Counted from the stretch's first letter, positions 1 to 7,005 are shown. The stretch is DNA of 8,561 nt from Pseudomonadota bacterium (GCA_021807465.1 JAKBCX010000041.1:1-8561); one strand, 5' to 3'. Notes: generated by a model from the sequence alone, not told the origin. A program made the numbers and translations.

Positions 1-2
1 AG

Positions 3-1193
3 GGCGGGCTGGAGACGGATATTAAAATCGACCGCGCCCGCGCCGCGCAATTCGGCATCACGCCAGACCAGATTGACCAGACGCTTTACGATGCGTTCGG
101 GCAGAGAACGGTCTCGACCATTTACAATGAGCTGAACCAGTATGAGGTGGTGATGGAATTCGCCCCGAAATACCAGCAGACACCGGAGGATCTTTCGCGC
201 ATCTACGTGTCCACCTCGGGCGGCACACCTAGCGGCACGGCTTCTACCCAGCTTGCGGCGGGCAGTGTGGGTAACAGCGTTATTACCAGCGCCACCACGG
301 CCACCTCGGCCGTGGCGCTGGATTCGGCCACCAACGCGGCGACGAACTCCATCGCCGCGAGCGGTCATAGCTCCGGTTCCTCAGGGGCGGCGGTCAGCAC
401 CAACCAGGAGACGATGGTGCCGCTCTCGGCCTTTACCAGCATACAGCCCGGCACCACCCCCATTTCCGTCAATCACCAGGGCGGCTGGGCCGCGGTTACC
501 ATCTCGTTCTCTCTGCCGCGTGGCGTGGCGCTTAGCCAGGCGGCGGCGGCCATAAAAAGCACCATGGCGAAGCTGGATGTGCCGCTTTCCATCACCGGCA
601 ATTTCGCCGGCACGGCGGCGGCGTTCCAATCCTCCTCCAATGCCGAGCCGCTGCTGATTCTCGCCGCGCTCGCCACGGTTTATATTGTGCTGGGTATTTT
701 GTACGAGAGCACAATCCACCCGCTCACCATTCTCTCCACCATTCCTTCCGCCGGGCTGGGGGCGACGCTTATTCTACTGGCGCTGAACACGCCGCTCACC
801 ATCATCGCGCTTATTGGTATCATTCTGCTCATCGGCATCGTGAAGAAGAATGCCATTTTGATGATCGATTTCGCGTTGCAGCTTGAGCGTGGCGAGAATC
901 TCTCACCGGAAGAGGCGATTTTCCGCGCCGCCTCGTTGCGGTTCCGTCCTATTCTCATGACGAGCTTCGCCGCCATTCTCGGCGCCGTGCCGCTGGCTAT
1001 TGGGCTGGGGCAGGGGGCAAGCCTGCGCCAGCCGCTGGGGCTTACCATTATCGGCGGCCTGGCAGTCAGCCAGGCGCTTACGCTTTATACCACGCCGGTT
1101 GTGTATTTGTGGCTAGACAGGCTGGGCGCCAAGCTGCGCGGCGGGCAAGACAAGGCGGCGCCGCGTTCAGGAAGTATTGTGGAGGCTCTATGA
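3..1193 (+). CDS. RND multidrug-efflux permease, MdtB/MdtC type, C-terminal part (5' truncated by window)
   Basis: This is the C-terminal portion (about 396 residues) of an inner-membrane proton/drug antiporter of the HAE1 RND family. The open frame runs from the window's first bases, so the true start lies upstream. Visible order: periplasmic porter/docking segment opening with GLETDIKIDR and VSTIYNELNQY, a low-complexity insert, VPLSAF, SVNHQG, AFQSS, then VYIVLGILYES and five hydrophobic helices corresponding to TM8-TM12, including GIVKKNAILMIDFAL and LRFRPILMTSFAAILG. SVNHQG, AFQSS and VYIVLGILYES resemble MdtB/MdtC more than AcrB. The proton-relay Asp pair would lie in TM4, outside the window. 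The stop overlaps the start of the outer-membrane channel gene (ATGA), so this is the penultimate gene of a tripartite efflux operon. Family assignment is firm. The substrate cannot be read from the sequence. Confidence 0.93.
   Translation, partial: GGLETDIKIDRARAAQFGITPDQIDQTLYDAFGQRTVSTIYNELNQYEVVMEFAPKYQQTPEDLSRIYVSTSGGTPSGTASTQLAAGSVGNSVITSATTATSAVALDSATNAATNSIAASGHSSGSSGAAVSTNQETMVPLSAFTSIQPGTTPISVNHQGGWAAVTISFSLPRGVALSQAAAAIKSTMAKLDVPLSITGNFAGTAAAFQSSSNAEPLLILAALATVYIVLGILYESTIHPLTILSTIPSAGLGATLILLALNTPLTIIALIGIILLIGIVKKNAILMIDFALQLERGENLSPEEAIFRAASLRFRPILMTSFAAILGAVPLAIGLGQGASLRQPLGLTIIGGLAVSQALTLYTTPVVYLWLDRLGAKLRGGQDKAAPRSGSIVEAL
213..407 (+). other. Ser/Thr/Ala/Gly-rich low-complexity insert inside the RND permease
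   Basis: Between the conserved segments IYV and MVPLSAF, where AcrB and MdtC as I remember them have only a short turn (YVRAADGQMVP in AcrB), this protein has roughly 60 extra residues made almost entirely of Ser, Thr, Ala, Gly, Asn and Val. The reading frame is intact on both sides, so this is an in-frame insertion rather than a frameshift. By homology the position falls in the second half of the periplasmic region, in or near the docking domain. A function is unknown; a flexible linker or loop is the simplest reading. Edges are approximate. Confidence 0.75.
1181..1185 (+). promoter_or_regulatory. Shine-Dalgarno that fixes the start of the efflux channel gene
   Basis: GGAGG lies four bases upstream of the ATG at 1190. 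An upstream in-frame ATG at 1109 would add 27 residues rich in Arg/Ala/Gln before the lipoprotein signal, so the SD and the signal peptide together select 1190. Confidence 0.7.
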
Positions 1194-2644
1194 GGCGGCT
1201 TTGTTTTCTCTCGCTCCTGGCCTTGTCCTCTTGCATGGTGGGGCCGGACTACCATAAGCCGGCAATGCAGGTTCCAGCCGCCTATAAAACCGAGCCAGGC
1301 TGGGTAAAGGCCGCGCCTGATGCCGCAGGGCCAAAAGGCGAATGGTGGACCGCGTTCAACGACCCGCTGCTGGACAAGCTGGAGGCGCAAGTGGCGGTGA
1401 ACAACGCCACGGTGAAGGCCGATTATTACGCCTACATGCAGGCCACGGCGCTGGTGCGCGAGGCGCAGGGCAGCTTTTTCCCCACTATCGGGCTTAGCGG
1501 CAATGCCACCCGCGCCTCGGGCAGCTCCAGCGGCAGCAGCACGTCTTCCTCCGGCTTTATCAATGCCGGGCCAAGCAATTCCGGCACGTTTGAGGGCAGC
1601 GTGAGCTGGGCGCCCGATATATGGGGCAAAATCCGCCGCCAGGTAGAGGAAAACAGCGCCAATGCCCAGGTGAGCGCCGCCGACCTTGCCAATGCCACGC
1701 TCAGCCTTCAAGCCACGCTGGCGCAGGATTATGTCGATCTGCGTACCCAGGATGCGACCATCGCCCTGTATAAGCAGACGGTGGCCGCCTACCAGCGCAG
1801 CCTGCAGATTACCGAAAACCAGCTCGCGGCGGGCACGGCCACACCGGCTGACGTAATTACCGCCCGCACCCAGCTAGAGGGGGCGCAATCCCAGCTTATC
1901 GCGGCTGGGGCGGCGCGGGCGCAATATGAGCATGCCATTGCCGTGCTCATCGGGCAGATGCCGGAAAACCTGTCCATCCCCCCCGGCCAGCAAATACCCG
2001 ATGTACCTGTGGCCCCGGTTGGCGTGCCCTCCACCCTGCTGCAGCGGCGGCCAGACATCGCGGCGGCGGAACGCGCCATGGAAGCGCAGAATGCCGCCAT
2101 AGGCGTGGCGGTGGGGGCTTATTACCCAGACCTCACCCTTTCCGCCCTGGGCGGCTACAGCGCGGATCCCATCAGCAATCTTTTCAACGTATCCAGCTCG
2201 TTATGGTCGCTGGGCGCCGCGGCCTCGGAGAATTTATTCGAAGGCGGCATCCGCAGCGCCAGCGTAACGGCGGCGAAGGATGCCTATTACCAGGCGGTGG
2301 AGAATTACCGTGGCACGGTGCTGGCGGCTTTCCAGAGCGTGGAGAACGACCTTTCCAACCTTAAAATCTACGCGGCGCAGGCACAGGTGCAAAACCGCGC
2401 CGTGGCCGATGCCGCGCGCGCCGTGCAGATTGCCCTTAATGAGTACCAGGCCGGCACGCAGGCCTACACGGCGGTGGTAACGGCGCAGGTTACGCTGCTG
2501 CAAGACCAGCAATCGGCGCTCACCATTCAGCAGCAGCGCCTGCTGGCCGCGGTGGGGCTGTACCAGGATTTGGGTGGCGGCTTTACAGCAGCCAGCCTGC
2601 CCAGCAAGGCGCAACTGCAGGCGGGGTTGCCGTTTATGCAATAG
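1190..2644 (+). CDS. Outer-membrane efflux lipoprotein (OprM/NodT family, TolC-like channel)
   Basis: This encodes the outer-membrane exit duct of a tripartite RND pump, 484 residues, close to the usual OprM/NodT length. The N-terminus MRRLCFLSLLALSSC is a lipoprotein signal with the lipobox ending at Cys15, followed by MVGPDYHKPA, the hallmark start of mature OprM/NodT proteins. Two OEP repeats follow, roughly residues 50-240 and 265-465. They include APDIWGKIRR (142-151), the LQRRPDI segment that begins the second repeat, and long Ala/Gln-rich helices forming the periplasmic tunnel. A Ser/Gly-rich stretch (about 109-132) sits where the first repeat's extracellular barrel loop is expected. 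The start overlaps the permease stop by ATGA, implying translational coupling. It ends in TAG and no clear hairpin terminator follows. Family is firm. The pump's substrate is not determinable. Confidence 0.94.
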   Translation: MRRLCFLSLLALSSCMVGPDYHKPAMQVPAAYKTEPGWVKAAPDAAGPKGEWWTAFNDPLLDKLEAQVAVNNATVKADYYAYMQATALVREAQGSFFPTIGLSGNATRASGSSSGSSTSSSGFINAGPSNSGTFEGSVSWAPDIWGKIRRQVEENSANAQVSAADLANATLSLQATLAQDYVDLRTQDATIALYKQTVAAYQRSLQITENQLAAGTATPADVITARTQLEGAQSQLIAAGAARAQYEHAIAVLIGQMPENLSIPPGQQIPDVPVAPVGVPSTLLQRRPDIAAAERAMEAQNAAIGVAVGAYYPDLTLSALGGYSADPISNLFNVSSSLWSLGAAASENLFEGGIRSASVTAAKDAYYQAVENYRGTVLAAFQSVENDLSNLKIYAAQAQVQNRAVADAARAVQIALNEYQAGTQAYTAVVTAQVTLLQDQQSALTIQQQRLLAAVGLYQDLGGGFTAASLPSKAQLQAGLPFMQ

Positions 2645-2701
2645 TTAGTGCGCAGTATTGATTTCGCTGCCAGCGTGAGACAAGTTCCACGAAATTCAAC
2701 T

Positions 2702-2712
2702 GGGGGGTGAGG
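2702..2712 (+). promoter_or_regulatory. G-rich Shine-Dalgarno region, start choice ambiguous for the BLUF gene
   Basis: The run GGGGGGTGAGG contains the GTG at 2707 and also lies at SD distance from a TTG at 2713. If GTG 2707 is the start, the SD is almost directly abutting it. If TTG 2713 is the start, GGGG or TGAGG is the SD and the protein loses two residues. Neither choice affects the BLUF fold. Confidence 0.4.
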
Positions 2713-3129
2713 TTGGCCTACTCGCTGCTCTATGTCAGTAAGACATTGTTACAATTTCCCGCCGACGGGGCGGAGGTAGCAAAAATTGTCGAGGGTTCGC
2801 TTGCGCGCAATGCCAATTTGGGCGTCACCGGGGCGCTTATCTCCACGGGCCAGCACTTTGCCCAGGTGCTAGAGGGCAAGCAGGCGGCGGTGGATGAGCT
2901 GATGGCCAGCATAAGCACCGACCCGCGCCACATGAAGGTGAAAATCATCCGTGTTGTGGAAGAGGACCGGCGTTTCCCTGACTGGGCGCTGGCCTATTCT
3001 GGCATGGCTGGCGTGGTGGACCGTCATATCGCCCCGCTATTCTCACCGTTGCCAGAGAGTGAGGCCACGCATTTGGCGATGCGGCTGCTGGGCATGATGG
3101 AGGAATTTGCCCGCATTCAGGCTGGTTAA
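2707..3129 (+). CDS. Short BLUF-domain blue-light photoreceptor
   Basis: This encodes a 140-residue stand-alone BLUF protein (blue-light sensing using FAD), the single-domain class that signals by protein-protein contact. Visible flavin-site residues by alignment to AppA from memory: Tyr9 in LLYVS, Asn35 in ARNANLG, Gln53 in FAQVLEG, and Trp93 in FPDWAL. LGVTGAL (38-44) and DPRH (72-75) are further BLUF signatures. The position two after the Trp, usually Met, is Leu95 here. After the core, about 40 residues (roughly 101-140) form a likely helical cap; no EAL, GGDEF or kinase domain is present. It starts at GTG (alternatively TTG 2713), 62 bases after the efflux channel gene, and no promoter could be assigned. 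The output partner is unknown. The upstream efflux genes and downstream cold-shock gene are neighbours but not proven partners. Family assignment is strong; photochemical activity is inferred. Confidence 0.88.
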   Translation: MRLAYSLLYVSKTLLQFPADGAEVAKIVEGSLARNANLGVTGALISTGQHFAQVLEGKQAAVDELMASISTDPRHMKVKIIRVVEEDRRFPDWALAYSGMAGVVDRHIAPLFSPLPESEATHLAMRLLGMMEEFARIQAG

Positions 3130-3324
3130 CGCTTGAGCGGGCGCCGGCACGGCGAAATATCTTGCCGCGGGGCGGAAAAGCGCGTAGGGGTTGCGGCGCA
3201 GCACTTTTCGTTTGCCATTGTTGGCGTGCTATTACCCGCTTATGCGGTTGCGGCCCCTCCTGACGATTGAAGAGTTTCTTGGTCCGCGCGTTGCGGGCTG
3301 CTGTGTGTTTTAGGAGTTGCGGCA
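3130..3324 (+). promoter_or_regulatory. Non-coding leader/promoter region of the cold-shock gene
   Basis: These 195 bases hold no convincing gene. Cold-shock genes of the cspA family often have a long 5' untranslated leader that refolds with temperature, and the gap is large for this otherwise compact region. A weak promoter match (TTGTTG at 3218-3223, 17-base spacer, TATGCG at 3241-3246) would give a leader of about 70 bases. Short hairpins are possible at CCGCTTATGCGG (3236-3247) and around 3284-3298. None is strong enough to assign alone. No terminator for the preceding BLUF gene was seen here, so read-through is possible. Confidence 0.35.
3312..3316 (+). promoter_or_regulatory. Shine-Dalgarno of the cold-shock gene
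   Basis: AGGAG lies eight bases upstream of the ATG at 3325, a near-ideal arrangement expected for a highly expressed small gene. Confidence 0.65.
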
Positions 3325-3531
3325 ATGGCAACAGGTACTGTTAAGTGGTTCAATCCAACCAAGGGCTATGGTTTCATCCAGCCGGATGACGGCTCGAAGG
3401 ATGTGTTCGTGCACATTTCCGCCGTCGAGCGCGCCAATCTTGGCTCGCTGAACGAAGGCCAGAAGATTTCTTACGAGGCGAAGCCGGGCCAGCAGGGCAA
3501 GGTTTCGGCCGAGAACCTCAAGGCGGCGTAA
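3325..3531 (+). CDS. CspA-family cold-shock protein (single cold-shock domain)
   Basis: This encodes a 68-residue single-domain nucleic-acid chaperone that binds single-stranded RNA/DNA and is thought to melt RNA structure at low temperature. The whole protein is one cold-shock OB fold: GTVKWFN (4-10), RNP1-like KGYGFIQ (13-19) and RNP2-like VFVHIS (27-32) provide the aromatic binding face (Trp8, Phe9, Tyr15, Phe17, Phe28, His30). Length is standard. It has a good SD, a strong terminator starting 20 bases after the stop, and a long upstream gap, so it is probably monocistronic. Cold inducibility cannot be read from sequence, since many csp paralogues are constitutive. Paralogue identity (cspA versus others) is not resolvable, so no symbol is given. 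Confidence 0.95.
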   Translation: MATGTVKWFNPTKGYGFIQPDDGSKDVFVHISAVERANLGSLNEGQKISYEAKPGQQGKVSAENLKAA

Positions 3532-3550
3532 GCCTCGCCCTGATTGACGA

Positions 3551-3581
3551 AAAGGCGGCACCCGTTTGTGCCGCCTTTTTT
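3551..3581 (+). terminator. Intrinsic terminator of the cold-shock gene
   Basis: A perfect 11-base-pair stem (AAAGGCGGCAC at 3551-3561 with GTGCCGCCTTT at 3568-3578) and a six-base loop is followed by a T run that extends to 3581. It separates the cold-shock gene from the methyltransferase cluster that follows. Confidence 0.92.
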
Positions 3582-3622
3582 GTGCCGTATGAATGGCCGG
3601 GCTTCTCCGCTATAGCCGCGGC

Positions 3623-4900
3623 ATGACACCTGCCGGACAACTCGCCGCCGCCATAGATTTGCTCGCCCTTATCGAGGCCGATCCGCGGCCCGCCGATGCC
3701 GTGGCGAACCATTTTTTCCGCACCCGCCGCTTTATTGGCGGGGGCGACAGGCGCGCCGTGAGCACGCTGGTGTGGGGCGTGCTGCGGGCCAGGCGGCATC
3801 TGGGCTGGTGGCTCGATTTCTGCCGCGCCCCGCACACGCCGCGCCTGCTGCTGGCCGCGCAGGCCGTATTCTCGGGGCAGACGCCGCATAAAATCGCCAT
3901 GGCCTTCATCTCAGGCCGTTACGGCCCGTCGCCGCTCAGCGCCGAGGAAATGGCGGTGCTGGAAAAGCTGGAAACGCGCACGCTGGAACACCCGAACATG
4001 CCCGAGCCGGTGAAATACGAGGTGCCGGACTGGATTCTGCCCAAGTTGCGCGCCCAGTTCGGCCCCGCTTTGGCCGATGAAATGGCGGCGATGAACGAGC
4101 CGGCCCCGCTGGATTTGCGCGTGAACCTGTTGAAGGCCACGCGCGAGGAGGCCCTGGCCGCCCTGGCACGCGAGGGGCTGCGCGCAGAGCCAATGCGCTA
4201 TTCCCCTTGGGGGGTGCGCCTGGCCGGGCGGCAATCCGTTACCGGCTCCAAGGCGTTCCAGGACGGGCTGGTGGAAATCCAGGACGAGGGCAGCCAGCTT
4301 ATTGCCCTGGCGGTGGGGGCGGAGCCGGGCATGCGCGTGGCCGATTATTGCGCGGGCGCGGGGGGCAAGACGCTCGCCATTGCCATGACCATGCAGAATA
4401 AGGGGCATATTGTGGCGTGCGATGTTTCCGAGCCGCGGCTGGAGGGCGCCATAAAGCGCCTGCGCCGCGCCGGGGTGCATAATGCCGAGCGCCATTTGCT
4501 CACCCCCGGCGATAAATGGGTGAAGCGCCAGGCGCAGCGATTCGACCGCGTGCTGGTGGACGCCCCCTGCACCGGCACCGGCACATGGCGCCGCAACCCC
4601 GATGCGCGCGGCCGTTTGACCGAGACGGACCTGGCGGAACTCACGCAAAAACAAGCGGAAATTCTCGACCACGCGCAAAAACTGGTGAAGCCGGGCGGAA
4701 AACTTGTTTACGCAACCTGCTCCGTGCTCAATGATGAAAACGAAGCGCAGATGGAGGCATTCTTGGCCCGCACGCCAGGATTCAAAATGGTCCCCCTCAG
4801 CGCCCCGGACGCTCTGCGCGGGGCGCCAATGCTGCGGCTCAGCCCCAAGGCGAATGGAACGGATGGGTTCTTCGCCGCCATATTGGCACGCGAAACGTGA
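3623..4900 (+). CDS. rsmB: RsmB/NOP-family class I SAM-dependent RNA (cytosine-5) methyltransferase
   Basis: Probably methylates a cytosine in 16S rRNA (m5C967 in E. coli numbering) using S-adenosylmethionine, in the cytoplasm. From ATG 3623 the product is 425 residues, near E. coli RsmB (about 429). Visible features: a helical N-terminal region (about 1-135) where RsmB has its NusB-like RNA-binding domain; the RFM-type segment LDLRVNLLKAT; SAM motif I ADYCAGAGGKT (240-250); DAPCTGTGTWRRNPDARGR with Cys316; and YATCSVLNDENEAQ with Cys366. The Cys pair is diagnostic of m5C methyltransferases, where the TCS cysteine attacks the base and the PC cysteine releases it. An ATG at 3593 would add ten residues; 3623 is preferred because the family typically begins near MTPA. 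No good SD precedes either, and TATAGC at 3611-3616 could be the -10 of a nearly leaderless promoter, which is speculative. It overlaps the next gene by GTGA. Exact target base is inferred. Confidence 0.92.
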   Translation: MTPAGQLAAAIDLLALIEADPRPADAVANHFFRTRRFIGGGDRRAVSTLVWGVLRARRHLGWWLDFCRAPHTPRLLLAAQAVFSGQTPHKIAMAFISGRYGPSPLSAEEMAVLEKLETRTLEHPNMPEPVKYEVPDWILPKLRAQFGPALADEMAAMNEPAPLDLRVNLLKATREEALAALAREGLRAEPMRYSPWGVRLAGRQSVTGSKAFQDGLVEIQDEGSQLIALAVGAEPGMRVADYCAGAGGKTLAIAMTMQNKGHIVACDVSEPRLEGAIKRLRRAGVHNAERHLLTPGDKWVKRQAQRFDRVLVDAPCTGTGTWRRNPDARGRLTETDLAELTQKQAEILDHAQKLVKPGGKLVYATCSVLNDENEAQMEAFLARTPGFKMVPLSAPDALRGAPMLRLSPKANGTDGFFAAILARET

Positions 4901-5436
4901 TTGCCGTGCGCCGCGCCCGGCTGGCGGATGCACCCGGCATTGCCGCCGTGCATGTGGCCACCTGGCGCAGCGCCTATGCCGGTATTCTGCCCGAGGAGGT
5001 GCTGACCAGCCTCTCCGTTTCGCGGCTCACGCGGTATTACGAGCATAATATCCGCCTCGGCCTCGCCATCCATGTGGCGGCCAGTTACGGGCGGCGGGGC
5101 GAGCCGCCGGTGCTGGGCTTCTGCTCCTCCAGCCGCCAGCCTGGCGGGGCAGGCGGGCTAGGTGATGGCGAGATAGAGACGCTTTACGTGCTGGATGATT
5201 ACCAGAATCGCGGCCTGGGCGGGCAGTTGCTGCGCGCCGCGGCCAAGCATCTGGGGCAAATGGGCTGCCGCTCGGTCTTTGCCTGGGTGCTGCGCGAAAA
5301 CCCGTCGCGCTATTTCTACGAACGCATGGGCGGCAAATGCGTTGCCGAGGGCGTGACCATGGTGGGCGGCGAGAATTTCGCGCAGAGCGCCTATGTCTGG
5401 GCCCCCATAGAGACTCTGTTGGATGTGAACGCATGA
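4897..5436 (+). CDS. GNAT-family N-acetyltransferase
   Basis: This encodes a 179-residue acetyl-CoA-dependent acyltransferase of the GNAT fold. It starts at a GTG that overlaps the methyltransferase stop by four bases (GTGA), so translation is probably coupled. Visible: N-terminal [20 protein letters not shown] (5-24), the typical beta1-alpha1 opening; motif A with strand [10 protein letters not shown] (93-102) and acetyl-CoA pyrophosphate loop QNRGLGG (103-109); and motif [13 protein letters not shown] (135-146), with Tyr141 near the usual general-acid position. A Gly-rich loop (82-91) precedes motif A. It lies 16 bases before guaA. Substrate is unknown; the neighbours do not identify it, and small-molecule or protein N-acetylation are both possible. 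Family is firm, function generic. Confidence 0.88.
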   Translation: MIAVRRARLADAPGIAAVHVATWRSAYAGILPEEVLTSLSVSRLTRYYEHNIRLGLAIHVAASYGRRGEPPVLGFCSSSRQPGGAGGLGDGEIETLYVLDDYQNRGLGGQLLRAAAKHLGQMGCRSVFAWVLRENPSRYFYERMGGKCVAEGVTMVGGENFAQSAYVWAPIETLLDVNA

Positions 5437-5442
5437 TGCGCT

Positions 5443-5449
5443 AGGGGAG
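5443..5449 (+). promoter_or_regulatory. Shine-Dalgarno of guaA
   Basis: AGGGGAG sits in the 16-base gap between the acetyltransferase stop and the guaA ATG at 5453. The spacer is short (3 bases), but this is the only SD-like match and it supports that start. Confidence 0.55.
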
Positions 5450-5452
5450 CGC

Positions 5453-7003
5453 ATGAGCACGCAAAAAATCCTGATCCTCGATTTCGGCAGCCAAGTCACC
5501 CAGTTGATTGCCCGCCGTGTCCGCGAAAGCGGTGTCTATTGCGAAATTCTCCCCTTTAATGCCGAGCTTGCCCGGCTGCAGGCCTATGCCCCCAGCGGCA
5601 TCATCCTGTCCGGCGGTCCGGCCAGCGTGGCGGATGAGGGTAGCCCCAGGGCGCCGCAATGGGTGTTCGAGGCCGGGGTGCCGGTGCTCGGCATCTGCTA
5701 CGGGCAGATGACCATGTGCGTGCAGTTGGGGGGCGAAGCCAAGGGCGCGGAAATCCGTGAATTTGGCGCCGCCTATGTGGATGTAACCGCCGATTGCGCC
5801 CTGCTGGACGGCGTGTGGCACGTTGGCGCGCGGGAAAAAGTGTGGATGAGCCATGGCGACCACATCTCCGCCCCGCCGCCGGGCTTCCGCACCGTCGCGG
5901 TCTCGGAAGGCGCGCCCTATGCGGTTATCGCCGATGACGAGCGGCGCTTCTACGGGCTGATGTTCCACCCGGAAGTGGTGCATACCCCGCATGGCGCGCA
6001 ATTACTGCGCAATTTCACCCATAAGGTTTGCGGCCTGTCCGGCGACTGGACCATGGCCGGGTTCCGCCAGGCCGAGATTGCCAAAATCCGCGCCCAGGTG
6101 GGCAAGGGGCGCGTCATCTGCGGCCTTTCGGGCGGTGTGGATTCCTCCGTGGCGGCGGCGCTCATCCACGAGGCGATCGGCGATCAGCTTACCTGCATTT
6201 TCGTCGATCACGGCCTGCTGCGCGCGGGCGAGGCGGAAGAGGTGGTGCGCGTGTTCCGCGACCAGTTCAACATCCGGCTGATCCACCGCGATGCGTCCGA
6301 TTTGTTCCTGGGCGAGCTGGCCGGCGTGACGGACCCGGAGCGCAAGCGCAAGATTATCGGCAAGCTGTTCATCGACGTGTTCGACGAAGAAGCCACCAAG
6401 CTCGGCGGTGCCGAATTCCTGGCGCAGGGCACGTTGTACCCGGATGTCATCGAGAGCGTCTCCGCCATTGGCGGGCCGTCGGTCACCATCAAATCGCACC
6501 ATAATGTCGGCGGCCTGCCCGATTACATGAAGCTCAAGCTGGTGGAGCCGCTGCGCGAGCTGTTCAAGGACGAGGTGCGCGCCTTGGGCCGCGAGCTAGG
6601 CCTGCCGGAAACCATTGTCGGCCGCCACCCATTCCCCGGCCCGGGTTTGGCCATACGCGTGCTGGGCGAGGTAACGCGCGAGAAAGTGGCCATTCTGCAG
6701 AAGGCCGATGCCATCTACCTGGAAGAAATCCGCGCCGCCGGGCTGTACGATGCCATCTGGCAGGCTTTTGCCGTGCTGCTGCCGGTAAAAAGCGTGGGCG
6801 TAATGGGCGATGGCCGCACCTACGACCAGGTTTGCGCCCTGCGCGCCGTAACCAGCACCGATGGCATGACGGCTGAAGTGTACCCGTACGATGTCGGCTT
6901 CCTCACCCGCGTTGCCGGGCGTATCGTGAACGAGGTGCGCGGCATTAACCGCGTAACTTACGACATTACCAGCAAGCCGCCCGGAACGATTGAGTGGGAG
7001 TAA
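5453..7003 (+). CDS. guaA: GMP synthase (glutamine-hydrolysing)
   Basis: Converts XMP, ATP and glutamine to GMP, the last step of de novo guanine nucleotide synthesis, in the cytosol. At 516 residues it is full length for bacterial GuaA. Domain order: class I glutamine amidotransferase (about 1-195) starting ILILDFGSQ with the triad Cys82 (GICYG), His172 and Glu174 (MFHPEVVHT); ATP pyrophosphatase domain with PP-loop SGGVDSS (226-232) and [22 protein letters not shown] (323-335) and [10 protein letters not shown] (347-356); then the C-terminal dimerisation/XMP-binding domain with [12 protein letters not shown] (391-402), ending KPPGTIEWE. The oxyanion-side residues after the nucleophile read GQMTM, where E. 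coli has GMQTM as I recall, a mild variation. It follows the acetyltransferase by 16 bases and precedes the ArsC-like gene by 2, indicating an operon. guaB is not in the window. Identification is essentially certain. Confidence 0.98.
   Translation: MSTQKILILDFGSQVTQLIARRVRESGVYCEILPFNAELARLQAYAPSGIILSGGPASVADEGSPRAPQWVFEAGVPVLGICYGQMTMCVQLGGEAKGAEIREFGAAYVDVTADCALLDGVWHVGAREKVWMSHGDHISAPPPGFRTVAVSEGAPYAVIADDERRFYGLMFHPEVVHTPHGAQLLRNFTHKVCGLSGDWTMAGFRQAEIAKIRAQVGKGRVICGLSGGVDSSVAAALIHEAIGDQLTCIFVDHGLLRAGEAEEVVRVFRDQFNIRLIHRDASDLFLGELAGVTDPERKRKIIGKLFIDVFDEEATKLGGAEFLAQGTLYPDVIESVSAIGGPSVTIKSHHNVGGLPDYMKLKLVEPLRELFKDEVRALGRELGLPETIVGRHPFPGPGLAIRVLGEVTREKVAILQKADAIYLEEIRAAGLYDAIWQAFAVLLPVKSVGVMGDGRTYDQVCALRAVTSTDGMTAEVYPYDVGFLTRVAGRIVNEVRGINRVTYDITSKPPGTIEWE
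6996..7000 (+). promoter_or_regulatory. Shine-Dalgarno of the ArsC-like gene, inside guaA's last codons
   Basis: GGGAG sits in the final guaA codons, five bases before ATG 7006. It selects this start over the in-frame upstream GTG at 6994, which would prepend MGVT and overlap guaA. Confidence 0.6.
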
Positions 7004-7005
7004 CC

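Noticed and set aside
213..407. The Ser/Thr-rich permease segment as a frameshift or sequencing artefact
   Set aside because: The same reading frame carries conserved RND motifs both before and after it, with ordinary GC-rich codon use throughout.
1085..1711. A 208-codon minus-strand open frame across the permease/channel junction
   Set aside because: It is antisense to two well-supported genes, Arg/Gly/Ala/His-rich and without domains or a ribosome-binding site I could support.
2645..2706. A terminator or promoter between the efflux channel and BLUF genes
   Set aside because: No inverted repeat with a T run and no convincing -35/-10 pair could be found in these 62 bases.
2945..3331. A 128-codon minus-strand open frame spanning the BLUF gene end and the csp leader
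   Set aside because: It overlaps the BLUF coding end, and its product is basic and Pro-rich with no recognisable motif. The leader is better read as non-coding.
3911..4933. A 340-codon open frame on the minus strand opposite the methyltransferase
   Set aside because: The plus strand has clear family motifs across the whole span. The antisense product is His/Arg/Gly/Ala-rich with no recognisable domain, as expected for a shadow frame in GC-rich coding DNA.
5695..5709. GQM instead of GMQ after the GuaA nucleophile Cys82, as a possible defect
   Set aside because: Cys, His and Glu of the triad and the PP-loop are all intact, and this position varies between lineages as far as I recall. It looks like normal variation.
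6002..6502. A 166-codon minus-strand open frame inside guaA
   Set aside because: It lies entirely within the essential, fully conserved guaA coding sequence and has shadow-like composition.
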